Shown in pieces: positions 34,865 to 43,884 of a DNA stretch of 64,000 nt. The DNA is from Chloroflexota bacterium. GTDB lineage: Bacteria; Chloroflexota; Anaerolineae; UBA4142; SHND01. Below the pieces are notes generated by a model, which saw only the letters and a list, made by a program, of their open reading frames with translations, ran no database searches and had not been told where the DNA came from. A program made the position numbers and the translations under genes. The stretch lies in assembly GCA_004295045.1 (NCBI GenBank), contig SHND01000037.1, positions 39,834-103,833 of the forward strand. Reading direction: 5' to 3'. Every line of letters starts with the position of its first letter. The first letter of the stretch is position 1.

Positions 34865-35925
34865 AAATAATCGTTCGCCTTGCGCCGCTTCAACTCGTCC
34901 ACAATCTTTTTCACGTCCTGCGCGCGTTCCTTGGGACAAATCAAAAGCGCATCTTCGGTATCCACGACAACCATGTTTTCCAGACCAATCGTTGCGACCA
35001 AACGTTTGTTGGCAAAAATGTACGAAGACTGTGTATCAACGCCAATGTGATTGCCATGCACGACATTGTCGGAGGCATCGCGTTCCATCAAGTCAAACAA
35101 GGCTGCCCAACTTCCCACGTCGTTCCAACCGACGTCAAGCGGAATGACCGCCACGCGTTCCGCCTTTTCCATGATGCCATAGTCGAGCGTTTCGTTTTGC
35201 AGCGCTCCCCAATTGCTCGAAAAGGACGCGGCATCGAACCCCTCGCTCACAATCCTTTCCAACTGCGCGCGCATCGCGGGTTGGTATTTCGCAAATTCTT
35301 CAAGAATTTTATCGGCGCGCCAAATGAAAATCCCGCTATTCCAAAAATAATTCCCGCTTGCCAAGAATTCTTGCGCCTTTTCCAAAATGGGTTTTTCGAG
35401 AAAGCGGCGCACGCGGAAAACCTTCAGCCCATTCGCATCGCTCAATGGCTCGCCAGCTTCAATGTAGCCGTATCCCGTTTCGGGAAAGGTGGGAGTGATA
35501 CCGAGCGTGACGAGATAATTTTCATTCGCCACTTGCGAAGCGGCGACGAGGGCGGTGCGAAACGTTTGTTCGTCCGGAATAACATGATCGGCGGGAAGAA
35601 TGAACGTAACGGCGTTTGGGTCGCGTTCGCGGAGCAGCAGTGCGGCGAGCGCGGCGGGCGGCGCTGTCCCGCGCCCTTCCGGTTCGCCGATGACCTGCGT
35701 TTCCGGAATGTACGGTAACTGCGCGCGAACATCGTCTACGTAACGCCAACCGGTGATCACAAAAACATTCTGCACAGGAATCAGCGGCGCAATGCGCTCG
35801 TACGTTTCTTGCAGCATCGTGCGTTCGGAAACAAGGTCAAGAAATTGTTTCGGATGTTCCGCGCGGCTGCGGGGCCAAAGGCGTGTACCCGAACCGCCGG
35901 CGAGGATGATAGCGTAGAGTCCCAT
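34861..35925 (-). CDS. manC: Mannose-1-phosphate guanylyltransferase
   Basis: Makes GDP-mannose from mannose-1-phosphate and GTP. The 354-residue protein has the nucleotidyltransferase signature AIILAGGSGTRLWPRSRAEH and the lysine PKQFL at the start, then GRGTAPP, ADHVIPDE, GYGYIEAGE, FLEKP and NSGIFIW. The C-terminal isomerase domain of bifunctional AlgA/ManC is absent. The product feeds glycan or compatible-solute synthesis; no glycosyltransferases are adjacent. It is followed by the overlapping membrane-protein gene. Confidence 0.92.
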   Translation of the reverse strand: MGLYAIILAGGSGTRLWPRSRAEHPKQFLDLVSERTMLQETYERIAPLIPVQNVFVITGWRYVDDVRAQLPYIPETQVIGEPEGRGTAPPAALAALLLRERDPNAVTFILPADHVIPDEQTFRTALVAASQVANENYLVTLGITPTFPETGYGYIEAGEPLSDANGLKVFRVRRFLEKPILEKAQEFLASGNYFWNSGIFIWRADKILEEFAKYQPAMRAQLERIVSEGFDAASFSSNWGALQNETLDYGIMEKAERVAVIPLDVGWNDVGSWAALFDLMERDASDNVVHGNHIGVDTQSSYIFANKRLVATIGLENMVVVDTEDALLICPKERAQDVKKIVDELKRRKANDYL

Positions 35926-35958
35926 AGGTCAAAGTTCCGCTAATAATTTTTTCAATGG

Positions 35959-36186
35959 TTAAACAACCAACGTTTCTTGCATGACATCACTTGCAGGAAT
36001 CGGGTCGCCAAATTCTTGTGCAACTTCTAGCCATCCCAAAATTGCTTCGCGGATATTTTGCAATGCCTCTTCGTATGTCCCGCCTTGTGAATGACAGCCC
36101 TTGAGGGTTGGACAGTGAACGGAATAACTACCGTCTTGTTCGCGTTCAAAAATTACGCGATAGCGATGAACAATCACATCATGCAT
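35959..36186 (-). CDS. hicB: HicB family antitoxin-like protein
   Basis: 75 residues from ATG 36186. The degenerate RNase H-like HicB core is clear: RYRVIFEREQDGSYSVHCPT, LKGCHSQGGTYEEALQNIRE, AILGWLE. It ends in a short beta tail (VMQETLVV) and lacks a DNA-binding C-terminal domain. No HicA toxin gene is next to it; dprA lies 13 nt upstream on the same strand. Many such short HicB-like proteins occur without toxin, so it may be an orphan. Confidence 0.8.
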   Translation of the reverse strand: MHDVIVHRYRVIFEREQDGSYSVHCPTLKGCHSQGGTYEEALQNIREAILGWLEVAQEFGDPIPASDVMQETLVV

Positions 36187-36199
36187 TTGATCCGTCCTT

Positions 36200-37312
36200 T
36201 CATTTCGCCGCATATGCTTCGCGCGTTTCCCGCGCCAACACATAATTCATTCCACCCATCTGCATCACCATGCCCTTGAGTTCCATGAGCGCGAGGGTGC
36301 TGGTCACCTGCGCGATGGGTAAGCCGCTCTGCTGACGGATTTCGTCAACGTGCGTTGGATCGGCGGAAAGATATTTCAATAGCACTGCTTCCGTTTCGTT
36401 CGAGGGGACGATTTCGCGCGCGTGCTGCTTTTCTGCGATCATTGTCAAATTCAATTCTTCCAAAATATCATCCACGCTCGTCACCAATTTCGCGCGGCTC
36501 TCACGAATCAATTTGTTCGGTCCGCGCGATTCGCGGCGAAAGATGTTGCCGGGAATCGCAAACACTTCGCGGTCTTGTTCCAACGCGAATTCGCACGTAA
36601 TCATCGCGCCGCTCACTTGGTCGCCTTCGACGAGCAAAACGCCGAGCGACAAACCGCTAATGATGCGATTGCGCGCGGGAAAATTTGTCGCGTCCGGTTT
36701 GATGCCAACCGGATAATCAGAAATGAGCGCGCCGTGTTCGGTAATCATACGCGCGAGTTTCGTATGTTCGGGCGGATAAACTTGGTCAATCCCGTTGCCC
36801 AAGACCGCGATGGTGCGTCCGCCCGCGTCGAGCGCGGACACATGCGCGGCGGCGTCAATCCCGCGCGCCAAGCCGCTCACAATCGTCATCTTGTTGCGCG
36901 CGAGTTCGCCGACGAGCGTGCGTGTCGTTTCTTTGCCATACGCGCTGGCGCTGCGCGTGCCGACGACGGCGAGCGCCCAATCGTCTTCAGTTTTGAGATT
37001 GCCTTTGATGTATAAAACAGGCGGGGGCTGTGGAATTTCTTTGAGGCGGCGCGGATAATTCGGGTCATCCCACGTCAAGATGAAATCGCACGCGCGCTGC
37101 GCCGTTTCGACTTCGGCGTCGAGATTTAATTCTTTGCGCGCGGTGAGAAAATTTTCCAGCGCGCGTTTGTCGAGTCCCGCTTCGGCAAGTTCATGCGCGC
37201 CCGCCGTCCACGCCGTTGGCAAATCGCCAAAGTAATCGAGGAGGCGTTGCAGTTTCGCGGGACCGATGCCGCTGACGCGATTGAATCCGATGAAATAGCG
37301 CAGGTCTGTCAC
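36200..37312 (-). CDS. dprA: DNA-processing protein DprA
   Basis: Loads RecA on incoming single-stranded DNA during transformation. 370 residues from GTG 37312 (the TTG further upstream gives an odd N-terminus). An N-terminal SAM/HhH-like domain (FNRVSGIGPAKLQRLLDYFG) precedes the Rossmann core. This has AVVGTRSASAYG, VSGLARGIDAAAH, AVLGNGIDQVYPPEH, FPARNRIISGLS and VEGDQVSGAMIT. A C-terminal winged-helix domain ends the protein (about 300-370). It and comEA at 15.7 kb support natural competence. Confidence 0.94.
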   Translation of the reverse strand: MTDLRYFIGFNRVSGIGPAKLQRLLDYFGDLPTAWTAGAHELAEAGLDKRALENFLTARKELNLDAEVETAQRACDFILTWDDPNYPRRLKEIPQPPPVLYIKGNLKTEDDWALAVVGTRSASAYGKETTRTLVGELARNKMTIVSGLARGIDAAAHVSALDAGGRTIAVLGNGIDQVYPPEHTKLARMITEHGALISDYPVGIKPDATNFPARNRIISGLSLGVLLVEGDQVSGAMITCEFALEQDREVFAIPGNIFRRESRGPNKLIRESRAKLVTSVDDILEELNLTMIAEKQHAREIVPSNETEAVLLKYLSADPTHVDEIRQQSGLPIAQVTSTLALMELKGMVMQMGGMNYVLARETREAYAAK

Positions 37313-37343
37313 GCCGCGAGGATACCACAAAGAAAAATGCGAT

Positions 37344-37386
37344 GCAACAAGGATGCTTTGCTATTTTCAACGTGCATCCTTGTTGC
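37344..37386 (-). terminator. Terminator-like hairpin after the subtilase gene
   Basis: GCAACAAGGATGC (37386-37374 on the minus strand) pairs perfectly with GCATCCTTGTTGC (37356-37344), a 13-bp stem with a 17-nt loop. ATTTTTC follows on the minus strand. Confidence 0.7.
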
Positions 37387-37409
37387 AAAAAGCCGTGCCG
37401 CGCGGCAGT

Positions 37410-39167
37410 TTATTGCACAGAAACATCATCAACAAAATACGCGCTGGGAAGCGTCGCATCGGTGGTGGCTACAAAACGCAGCTTGAGGGTTTGCCCCGCG
37501 TATGCCGCAAGACTGATCGTGTCCTGTGACCAGACGCCGCGCTTGCTCTTGTTGCTCCACTTGCGGAGGTTTTTCACCAACGCGCCGTTCGTGGTATAGA
37601 GCCGCACGCGCATCAAATCATATTTCTTGGCTGTGCCTTCCTTGCTGGTTTGATACCACCAATAGGTGAGGGCGGCGTTTGCAGGCACTGTGATGGTTTG
37701 CTCCACATATTCGGTACAAGTGTTGTAATTGCAAAAGTACGCGCTGTAGGAACCCGTATGCGGGCGCGTCGTATCAATCACTTGATAACCGCCGTTCGAC
37801 GATTGCGCCCAACCCGAATTTGGTCCGCTCTCAAATCCGGGATTGACGATCACGTTGGTTCCGCCGGGTTGTGGCGTCGGTGTGTGCGTTGGCGTGGGGA
37901 TCGGAGTATCCGTTGGTGACGGCGCCGCGCCAAAGATGGAATACAAAAGCAAGTTCGGCGAGCCGCTGCCGGCATTTGTTACTTTGTTCTGCGTCGCATT
38001 GTTGACCACCGCATCGCGCACGGCGGACGCGGACGCATTTGGATTATTTTGTAGATACAACGCGACGACACCCGCGACGTGCGGCGTTGCCATCGAAGTG
38101 CCGCTGATGGTATTCGTCGCTGTATCGCTGCTGTTCCAGGTGGATTGAATGGAAGAACCCGGCGCAAAGAGGTCGAGGCAAGTGCCGTAATTCGAGTACG
38201 ACGCACGCGCATCCGTACTCGTCGTCGCGCCAACCGTGATGGCTTCCGCTGTGCGCGCGGGCGAGCTGTTACAAGCATTCACGCTCTCATTGCCTGCTGC
38301 CACAGCAAACACAACTCCCGCGTTGATGGAATTGCGTACTGCATTGTCCAATGCGGTAGATGTTCCGCCGCCGAGACTCATATTGGCTACGGCGGGCTTG
38401 ACGCGATTCTGCGTGATCCAATCAATGCCTGCGATTACGCCTGAATTTGAGCCATAGCCATCACAACCCAGCACGCGCACTGCATACAGTTTTACGTTTT
38501 TCGCGACCCCGTATGTCGCGCTGCCGATGGTGCCAGCAACATGCGTGCCGTGCCCATTACAATCATTCGTCCCATTCCCATCGCCGATTGCGTCATAGCC
38601 GCTATATGCGCGCCCACCAAATTCCGTGTGGGTTATGCGGATGCCTGTGTCAATCACATACGCGTTGACACCGGTTCCATTCGGGACATAGTTGTAAACG
38701 CTGTCGAGCGGCAAATTCCGCTGATCAATTCGGTCCAAGCCCCATGTCGCGTTGGGCTGTGCGGTATCGAGTGGACTTGGGGAAGTGCCCGGATCAAAGC
38801 GGTCGTTAATGGAAACGCGCTTGTCCTGTTCGATAAAGGCAATGCGCGGATTTTTTCGCAGCTGCCGTACTGCTTTCTTGTCGAGTTTCGCGGCGAATCC
38901 TTGCAGCGCAGCGCGATATTCATAAAGCACCGTTCCGCCCAAGGTGGTTGCGGCGCGTTCGGTGACTTGGCGCATTGCAGGTTCGCGCGTGTCACCCTTG
39001 AAGACGATGATGTATTGTCCGGCGATTTTATCCGCCGCGTTTGCAGCAAACAGGGGCGCGCGCGGCGGGGATTGGGGGGAAGCAAATGTGGTCGAAAGTT
39101 CGAGCGAGAGTAGAAAAACAAACGCCAAGCCAACCAACAAACACCGAAGGAACCAACGCAGAGACAT
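37410..39167 (-). CDS. Secreted S8 serine peptidase (proteinase K/aqualysin type)
   Basis: 585 residues. The signal peptide is [20 protein letters not shown]. An I9 inhibitor-type propeptide follows ([11 protein letters not shown] to AFIEQDKRV, about 45-120). The catalytic domain has Asp in AYVIDTGI, His in GHGTHVAG, Asn in AAGN and Ser in [13 protein letters not shown] Pro/Thr linker ([17 protein letters not shown]) leads to a C-terminal beta-sandwich domain of about 135 residues ([17 protein letters not shown] to FVDDVSVQ). That domain is probably for adhesion or sugar binding. A TAGGAGG ribosome-binding site precedes the start. It is an extracellular protease, and the linker style is common in this phylum. 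Confidence 0.93.
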   Translation of the reverse strand: MSLRWFLRCLLVGLAFVFLLSLELSTTFASPQSPPRAPLFAANAADKIAGQYIIVFKGDTREPAMRQVTERAATTLGGTVLYEYRAALQGFAAKLDKKAVRQLRKNPRIAFIEQDKRVSINDRFDPGTSPSPLDTAQPNATWGLDRIDQRNLPLDSVYNYVPNGTGVNAYVIDTGIRITHTEFGGRAYSGYDAIGDGNGTNDCNGHGTHVAGTIGSATYGVAKNVKLYAVRVLGCDGYGSNSGVIAGIDWITQNRVKPAVANMSLGGGTSTALDNAVRNSINAGVVFAVAAGNESVNACNSSPARTAEAITVGATTSTDARASYSNYGTCLDLFAPGSSIQSTWNSSDTATNTISGTSMATPHVAGVVALYLQNNPNASASAVRDAVVNNATQNKVTNAGSGSPNLLLYSIFGAAPSPTDTPIPTPTHTPTPQPGGTNVIVNPGFESGPNSGWAQSSNGGYQVIDTTRPHTGSYSAYFCNYNTCTEYVEQTITVPANAALTYWWYQTSKEGTAKKYDLMRVRLYTTNGALVKNLRKWSNKSKRGVWSQDTISLAAYAGQTLKLRFVATTDATLPSAYFVDDVSVQ

Positions 39168-39266
39168 AGAGACCTCCTATCAAAAGCGCGCGTACGCCGG
39201 AGCACACTTGGGTTTGAATAATTTGATCGTGGCTGGACAATGACCTCTGGTGTCCAAGCTGTCGTC

Positions 39267-39782
39267 TTATTCGACAAGTCCGGGAATTAATTCCACCGTG
39301 AGGGTTTTCGCGTCGAGGTCAATTTTTTTGATGACGCTTTTGATGGCGGGGAGGAGAATTTCTTTGCCCTCTGGTGTGCGGACGAGGTACACATCGTTTG
39401 CACCCGTTTCTAAAATTTCGGCGACGGCGCCGAGCGCTTGGCCCTCTGTCGTCACCGCATTCAAGCCGATGATCTGATAATGAAAATACTGATTCTTTTT
39501 TAGATTTGCCGCTTCGGCGACGGGAATTTGTACGATTTCGCCGCGCAGTTTTGCGACCGAAGCATCGCTCTCATAGCCGACGAATTTCATCAACACATAA
39601 TTGGAATGAAAACGCGCGCCTTCGACTTGATACGCGCGCGCGGTTTTGCCCACATAAACGGTTTTCTGTTTGACCAAATTTTTTGGATAATCGGTAATGA
39701 CTTTGATTTTCACCTCGCCGCGGAACCCAAACGGTTTCAGGATTTCTCCTACAACGAGATATTGTGGATTGTCGTCGGACAT
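39267..39782 (-). CDS. rimM: Ribosome maturation factor RimM
   Basis: 171 residues from ATG 39782. The open frame continues 30 codons further, but those codons are the translated 72-bp repeat and are not part of the protein family. The N-terminal RimM domain is LVVGEILKPFGFRGEVKIKV; the PRC-barrel half ends in DLDAKTLTVELIPGL. It binds S19 and assists 30S head maturation. It is last in ffh-rpsP-khpA-rimM, the usual order except that trmD is missing. Confidence 0.94.
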   Translation of the reverse strand: MSDDNPQYLVVGEILKPFGFRGEVKIKVITDYPKNLVKQKTVYVGKTARAYQVEGARFHSNYVLMKFVGYESDASVAKLRGEIVQIPVAEAANLKKNQYFHYQIIGLNAVTTEGQALGAVAEILETGANDVYLVRTPEGKEILLPAIKSVIKKIDLDAKTLTVELIPGLVE

Positions 39783-39790
39783 CAAAAAAT

Positions 39791-39862
39791 GTAGGGGCGA
39801 AACATTTTCAGGCGCGCCCGCGAAACGAACGGCAGTCGCGCGCGAAAATGCTTCGCCCCTAC
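39791..39862. repeat. 72-bp GTAGGGGCGAAG element upstream of rimM
   Basis: Terminal inverted repeats GTAGGGGCGAAACATTTTC and GAAAATGCTTCGCCCCTAC with a GC-rich centre. It is exactly 72 bp, like the copies at 46695 and 26164, and lies between khpA and rimM. Confidence 0.9.
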
Positions 39863-39868
39863 CCAACA

Positions 39869-40153
39869 TCATGCATGATGTAAGGACTCGGCGTTCGGAT
39901 GGCTTACCTTGCCGTTGGCATCGAGGATCTCGAGCGTAGCGCGCTTGCCTTGCCGAATGGCAGCAATGCGAACGAGGGTGCGCAGCGAGTTGACGACGCG
40001 TCCGCCCTTGCCAATGATGCGCCCCATATCTTCCGGCGCGACTTGCAAGACGACATTTACTGCATGCGCATTCTCTGACATTTTTACGCGCACTTGATTC
40101 GGATCATCGACCAGCGATTTAGTAATGTATTCGACGAGTTCTTGAATATTCAC
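39869..40153 (-). CDS. khpA: KH-domain RNA-binding protein KhpA
   Basis: 94 residues from GTG 40153, which sits 6 nt after AAGGA; the ATG-started longer frame has no site. It begins VNIQELVEYITKSLVDDPNQ, and the KH loop is GRIIGKGGRVVNSLRTLVR (G-x-x-G). A small RNA chaperone that usually partners with KhpB/Jag (not in the window). It lies 45 nt downstream of rpsP in the ffh-rpsP-khpA-rimM operon. Confidence 0.93.
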   Translation of the reverse strand: MNIQELVEYITKSLVDDPNQVRVKMSENAHAVNVVLQVAPEDMGRIIGKGGRVVNSLRTLVRIAAIRQGKRATLEILDANGKVSHPNAESLHHA

Positions 40154-40198
40154 AATCGTTCCTTTTTGCGTACTCAAACGGACGCAATCCAAACTACT

Positions 40199-40507
40199 TT
40201 ATGCGGAGGTTTCTGCCGATTCTTCCGCGGCCGGTTTCGTTTGTTTGCGCTGCTTGTAGTACTTGTCGGTAATGCCTGCCATTTTTAATAGGCGTCCGAC
40301 GGAATCGGTTGGGGTGGCGCCCACTTGAAGCCAGTAATTTACACGTTCGGTTTTGAGCTGCACGAGCGGCGGGTTTTGGCGCGGGTCGTACAAGCCCACA
40401 TTTTCAATAAACTTGCCATCACGTTTGGAACGTTCTTCTTGGATCACGACGCGATAGGTGGGCTGTTTTTTCATGCCCATTCGCGCCAACTTGATTTTGG
40501 TAGCCAT
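40199..40507 (-). CDS. rpsP: 30S ribosomal protein S16
   Basis: 102 residues: MATKIKLARMGMKKQPTYRV followed by DGKFIENVGLYDPR and VNYWLQVGATPTDSVGRLLK, all diagnostic of S16. A short charged tail (KPAAEESAETSA) follows. It is preceded by CAAGGAGAAAAAA on the minus strand. It is separated from ffh by a 128-bp gap that holds a GTCATTTCGA inverted repeat. Confidence 0.97.
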   Translation of the reverse strand: MATKIKLARMGMKKQPTYRVVIQEERSKRDGKFIENVGLYDPRQNPPLVQLKTERVNYWLQVGATPTDSVGRLLKMAGITDKYYKQRKQTKPAAEESAETSA

Positions 40508-40585
40508 GGCTTGCGGTTTTTTCTCCTTGAGAGCATGGCGATTTGCAACTCGTCATGCGTTTTGATTTTTTGAATTTGATATTTT

Positions 40586-40629
40586 GTCATTTCGAGCGGA
40601 ACGAAATTTCGCACTGCGTTCGAAATGAC
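40586..40629. repeat. GTCATTTCGA inverted-repeat element between ffh and rpsP
   Basis: GTCATTTCGA (40586-40595) and TCGAAATGAC (40620-40629) are perfect inverted ends. A 24-bp centre itself contains GAAATTTCG. The motif is a very widespread small palindromic repeat in bacteria. Confidence 0.75.
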
Positions 40630-40635
40630 GGGCGG

Positions 40636-41976
40636 CTAAAGTCCCGGCAATCCGGGCAGGCGCGGCAAACCGCGTCCACCTTTGCCGCCGCGCCCCAGCT
40701 GCTGCATCATTTTTTGCATCTGCTTGAATTCGCGCATCAGTTCGTTCACATCTTGAACGTTTGTGCCGCTGCCTTTGGCGATGCGTTGGCGGCGCCGCGC
40801 ATTCAAAATATCGGGCTCACGGCGTTCATCGGGCGTCATCGAATTGATGATCGCCTCGATGCGTTTGAATTGCTGCTCCGTTTGTTCTTCCGGAATTTGT
40901 TTCGCGTATTGCGAAAATCCGGGAATCATGCCCATGATTTGGGTCAGTGGTCCCATCTTTTTGAGCTGCTGCATTTGCGTCAAAAAGTCTTGGAGCGTGA
41001 ACTGATTTTTGAGCATTTTTTCGGCGGCAGCGCGCGCTTGCTCTTGATCAAGATTTTGCTGCGCGCGTTCGATGAGCGTGAGGACATCGCCCATGCCGAG
41101 AATGCGCGAAGCGAGCCGATCGGGGTAAAAGGGTTCCAATGCATCGGCTTTTTCGCCGACGGCGAGGAATTTGATTGGAACGCCCGTCACGGATCGCACC
41201 GACAGTGCCGCGCCGCCGCGCGAATCGCCATCCACTTTGGTTAGAATCAATCCCGTTATGCCAACCCGTTTGTTAAACTCATCTGCAACGCGCACCGCTT
41301 CTTGCCCCGTCATCGAATCTACGATGAGCAGCGCCTCTTGCGGCGTGGTGCGCTTTTTCACTTGCTCCAATTCATTCATCAAGTCGTCGTCAATATGCAG
41401 GCGACCCGCCGTGTCCAAAATTACAATCGTGTAATTATTTTGCGTCGCATGTTTAACCGCGTCCACGCAAATTTGCGGAGGCGGAATTTTGGTATCTTCG
41501 GCGAAAACAGAAATATCCAGTTGTTTGCCGAGCGTTTGCAATTGCTGAATTGCCGCCGGGCGGCGCGTGTCCGCCGCGACCATCAAGGGACGATGCCCCT
41601 GTTTGCGCAAATGCAATGCGAGTTTGGCGGCAGTCGTCGTTTTGCCCGCGCCTTGCAGACCGACCAGCATGAGGACGTGCGGCGCCGGACCGGAAACGTC
41701 AAGCTTGGCAGGTTCGCCCAGTGTGGCAATCAATTCCTCGTTGACAATTTTGATGACGGCTTGCGCCGGGGTGAGCGATTCCATCACTTCGGCGCCGATT
41801 GCGCGCACGCGGACGCGATCCAAGAATTGGCGAACGACTTTGAGGTTGACGTCTGCTTCGAGGAGCGCCATGCGCACTTCGCGCAGTGCAACATCCACAT
41901 CCGCTTCGGTCAATTTGCCTTTGCCAGAGAGGCGCTTGAAAACGCCTTCAAGTTTATCGGAGAGTGACTCGAACAT
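40636..41976 (-). CDS. ffh: Signal recognition particle protein Ffh
   Basis: 446 residues from ATG 41976 (Met6 at 41982 is an alternative). The N domain begins MFESLSDKLEGVFKRLSGKG. The G domain has GLQGAGKTTTAAKLA, DTAGRL and TKVDGDSRGGA. The methionine-rich M domain binds 4.5S RNA and signal peptides (GMGDVLTLIERAQ onward, QMQQLKKMGPLTQIMGMIPG). The tail is Gly/Arg-rich (GRGGKGGRGLPRLPGLPGL). It is first gene of the rpsP-khpA-rimM operon; its leader carries an 11-bp hairpin at the predicted mRNA 5' end. Confidence 0.97.
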   Translation of the reverse strand: MFESLSDKLEGVFKRLSGKGKLTEADVDVALREVRMALLEADVNLKVVRQFLDRVRVRAIGAEVMESLTPAQAVIKIVNEELIATLGEPAKLDVSGPAPHVLMLVGLQGAGKTTTAAKLALHLRKQGHRPLMVAADTRRPAAIQQLQTLGKQLDISVFAEDTKIPPPQICVDAVKHATQNNYTIVILDTAGRLHIDDDLMNELEQVKKRTTPQEALLIVDSMTGQEAVRVADEFNKRVGITGLILTKVDGDSRGGAALSVRSVTGVPIKFLAVGEKADALEPFYPDRLASRILGMGDVLTLIERAQQNLDQEQARAAAEKMLKNQFTLQDFLTQMQQLKKMGPLTQIMGMIPGFSQYAKQIPEEQTEQQFKRIEAIINSMTPDERREPDILNARRRQRIAKGSGTNVQDVNELMREFKQMQKMMQQLGRGGKGGRGLPRLPGLPGL

Positions 41977-41984
41977 AGGCATCA

Positions 41985-42033
41985 CGCGGTCTGGCAAAAA
42001 ACAGCTGATTCGCCAGACCGCGCCAGCATTATA
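41985..42033 (-). promoter_or_regulatory. ffh -10 box and 5'-terminal hairpin
   Basis: Minus-strand TATAAT is at 42033-42028. The predicted transcript begins about 42021 with CGCGGTCTGGC, pairing with GCCAGACCGCG (42022-42012 and 41995-41985), an 11-bp perfect stem. The stem ends 8-9 nt before the start codon. No Shine-Dalgarno is seen. Confidence 0.55.
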
Positions 42034-42120
42034 AACTTAAAAACTCTTATCTCAAAGATTCTTTTGCTGATAAAGTGATTACAGTTACGTACGCCCAAAA
42101 AACCCGTTTTGTGATGCAAA

Positions 42121-42924
42121 TCAAGTCGTTTCACCGCTCCAAGCCGCGCGATCTGGCGAACCGAGTAGCGCCTCGATCTCTACGCGCGCTTGAGGAAAAG
42201 ATGGATGCGGGCGAATTTCCCTGAGCGCATTTTCCCACGCCCGTTCCAGCAAGGGCGCGTATTGCGAATCCAATGCCGCGCGCAGCGCAACATTCTTTTC
42301 CTGCGCGAGCTCCTGCGCGCGCGCGCGCATTTTTTCAATGCTCAATTTCTCCGCGCCGTGCGTGAGGATGAACCACAAGTCGTAGACGTCGCGCGCGCGT
42401 GGTTTTTGCGAATACGATACGAGCCGCTCTGCCGCCAACTCATCCAGCGAGATTGCGCGGACAGTCACGTCACACGTATCGCTGAATGGATAAAGCAAAG
42501 CAACTTGTTCCACTCGGCGCGGTGGGGTCGAAACAAAGCGCACGACAATCAACGGCTGTGCCGCCGAACGCCGTCCGAGCGGACCCGTGAATTCGATGCG
42601 CGCGGTGGATTTTTGAAACGCGTGCAGGCGAAATTGAAGATTTGAGGCACGGGCGGCATCCGCGGCGGCGTCTCCGATGGCGCGTTCCAGCGCGGCGTCG
42701 TCCAGCGCCGTGACGCGCGCAAAATCCACATCTTCCACGCGCGGGTAAGCGAGAAAATACGCGCTTGCCAGCGCGGAGGCGCCGCGCAAACACAAATGCT
42801 CGCCCAAGCTCGGGCTGTGGAACATGCCATAGAGCAGCCAATCGCGCGCGTAAATTTTTTCTACGTCGCTAATTTCGCATTGCCACGCGACAGATTTTTT
42901 GCGTAGTTCGCCAAAGGAAATCAT
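42121..42924 (-). CDS. AbiEii/AbiGii-like nucleotidyltransferase, orphan and divergent
   Basis: 267 residues from ATG 42924. The fold is suggested by LCLRGASALASAYFLAYPRV and EDVDFARV, where classical AbiEii toxins have K-G-G-T-x-L and S-E-D-(I/L)-D-F. The first motif is altered (RGASAL). The D-x-D pair is kept, and RPLIV-like strands plus AERLVSYSQKPRARDVYDLW match the later conserved R-x-x-D-x-x-D/D region. It probably modifies tRNA or nucleotides if active. No AbiEi antitoxin is adjacent, and the neighbouring gap is a word-repeat island, so it may be a relic or domesticated. Confidence 0.7.
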   Translation of the reverse strand: MISFGELRKKSVAWQCEISDVEKIYARDWLLYGMFHSPSLGEHLCLRGASALASAYFLAYPRVEDVDFARVTALDDAALERAIGDAAADAARASNLQFRLHAFQKSTARIEFTGPLGRRSAAQPLIVVRFVSTPPRRVEQVALLYPFSDTCDVTVRAISLDELAAERLVSYSQKPRARDVYDLWFILTHGAEKLSIEKMRARAQELAQEKNVALRAALDSQYAPLLERAWENALREIRPHPSFPQARVEIEALLGSPDRAAWSGETT

Positions 42925-43016
42925 AGGCAATGAACAATGTTCAATGCACGATGCACAAACCATGCGCAACCATCAATCATTGTGCATTAGGCATTCTGCA
43001 TTGTGCATTATGCGAT
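42925..43016. repeat. TGCATT word island
   Basis: Near-copies of CATTGTGCATT and its reverse complement AATGCACGATGCACAA fill the divergent gap between the AbiEii-like gene and the next membrane gene, just before a TATAAT at 43021. Confidence 0.7.
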
Positions 43017-43041
43017 ATGTTATAATTTTTGCAATCTCGCT

Positions 43042-43761
43042 ATGGATACTACGTTCTTTGTTCAGCTCGCGGCGATTTTGCTCTTTTCGGTGTGCTTTGT
43101 TCACAGTTGGCGCACAGAGGGGCAGCGCGCCGCGCAGCAGTGGTTCTTTATCGGTTTTATCTACGCCGTCTTGATCGTCACGCTGCTAGTGGTGACGGGG
43201 CAGATCGCTTACCACCGCAACATGCTGGTCTTTGGCGCGGCGCCATCCTTGACCGTCATGTTGTTCCCCGGCATCTTTTACATCGCGTATGCGATTGCCA
43301 AGCGCATCGTCGAACCCACCGAATTGCGCGCAATGGCATACCTCATCTTTGCGCTCACGCCGTGGCTCATGCTTCCGCTCGACGCGCTGGGCATCGGTGC
43401 GGGCTGGTGGTTCTTTCCATCGGAATCTTTTTCCTTTTTGAATGGAATCCCCTTTTACATTCCGTTTGCCTGGGGCATCGCCGGCGCGACATTTTTTCTC
43501 ATGCTCGGACGCATCCGCAAAATTCGGTTTCGCGGCAATGGGCAATTTTTTGCCATGATTATCGCGGCGCCAGTGGCGGCGGCGCTAACGCTGGTGTTGA
43601 TTGCAATTACCCAAGTCCTCGTTGATACGATTGCGGTTTTCGGCGGCACAACAATTTTGTACGCGGTGCTGGCAATTTTATTTCTCCTTTTCCCCTTGCA
43701 ACTTTTTCTCAACATCCCGCGCCTTGCGAATCGCAAATCGAAATTCAAAATCCACAATTCG

Positions 43762-43764
<3 letters not shown>
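43042..43764 (+). CDS. Seven-helix membrane protein of unknown function
   Basis: 240 residues from ATG 43042, 16 nt after TATAAT (43021-43026), so its leader is at most about 9 nt. Seven or more hydrophobic helices alternate with short loops (for example FVQLAAILLFSVCFVHSW, WFFIGFIYAVLIVTLLVV, MIIAAPVAAALTLVLIAI). The conserved-looking loop FPSESFSFLNGIPFYIPFAW between helices 4 and 5 resembles carotenoid-type or DUF6989-like membrane proteins, which I cannot confirm. No catalytic motif is certain. The C-terminus runs into a word-repeat island. Confidence 0.6.
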
Positions 43765-43880
<116 letters not shown>

Positions 43881-43884
43881 AATT

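Noticed and set aside
39782..39872. 30-residue N-terminal extension of RimM
   Set aside because: These codons lie in the 72-bp repeat and have no RimM similarity; the ATG at 39782 fits the family start.
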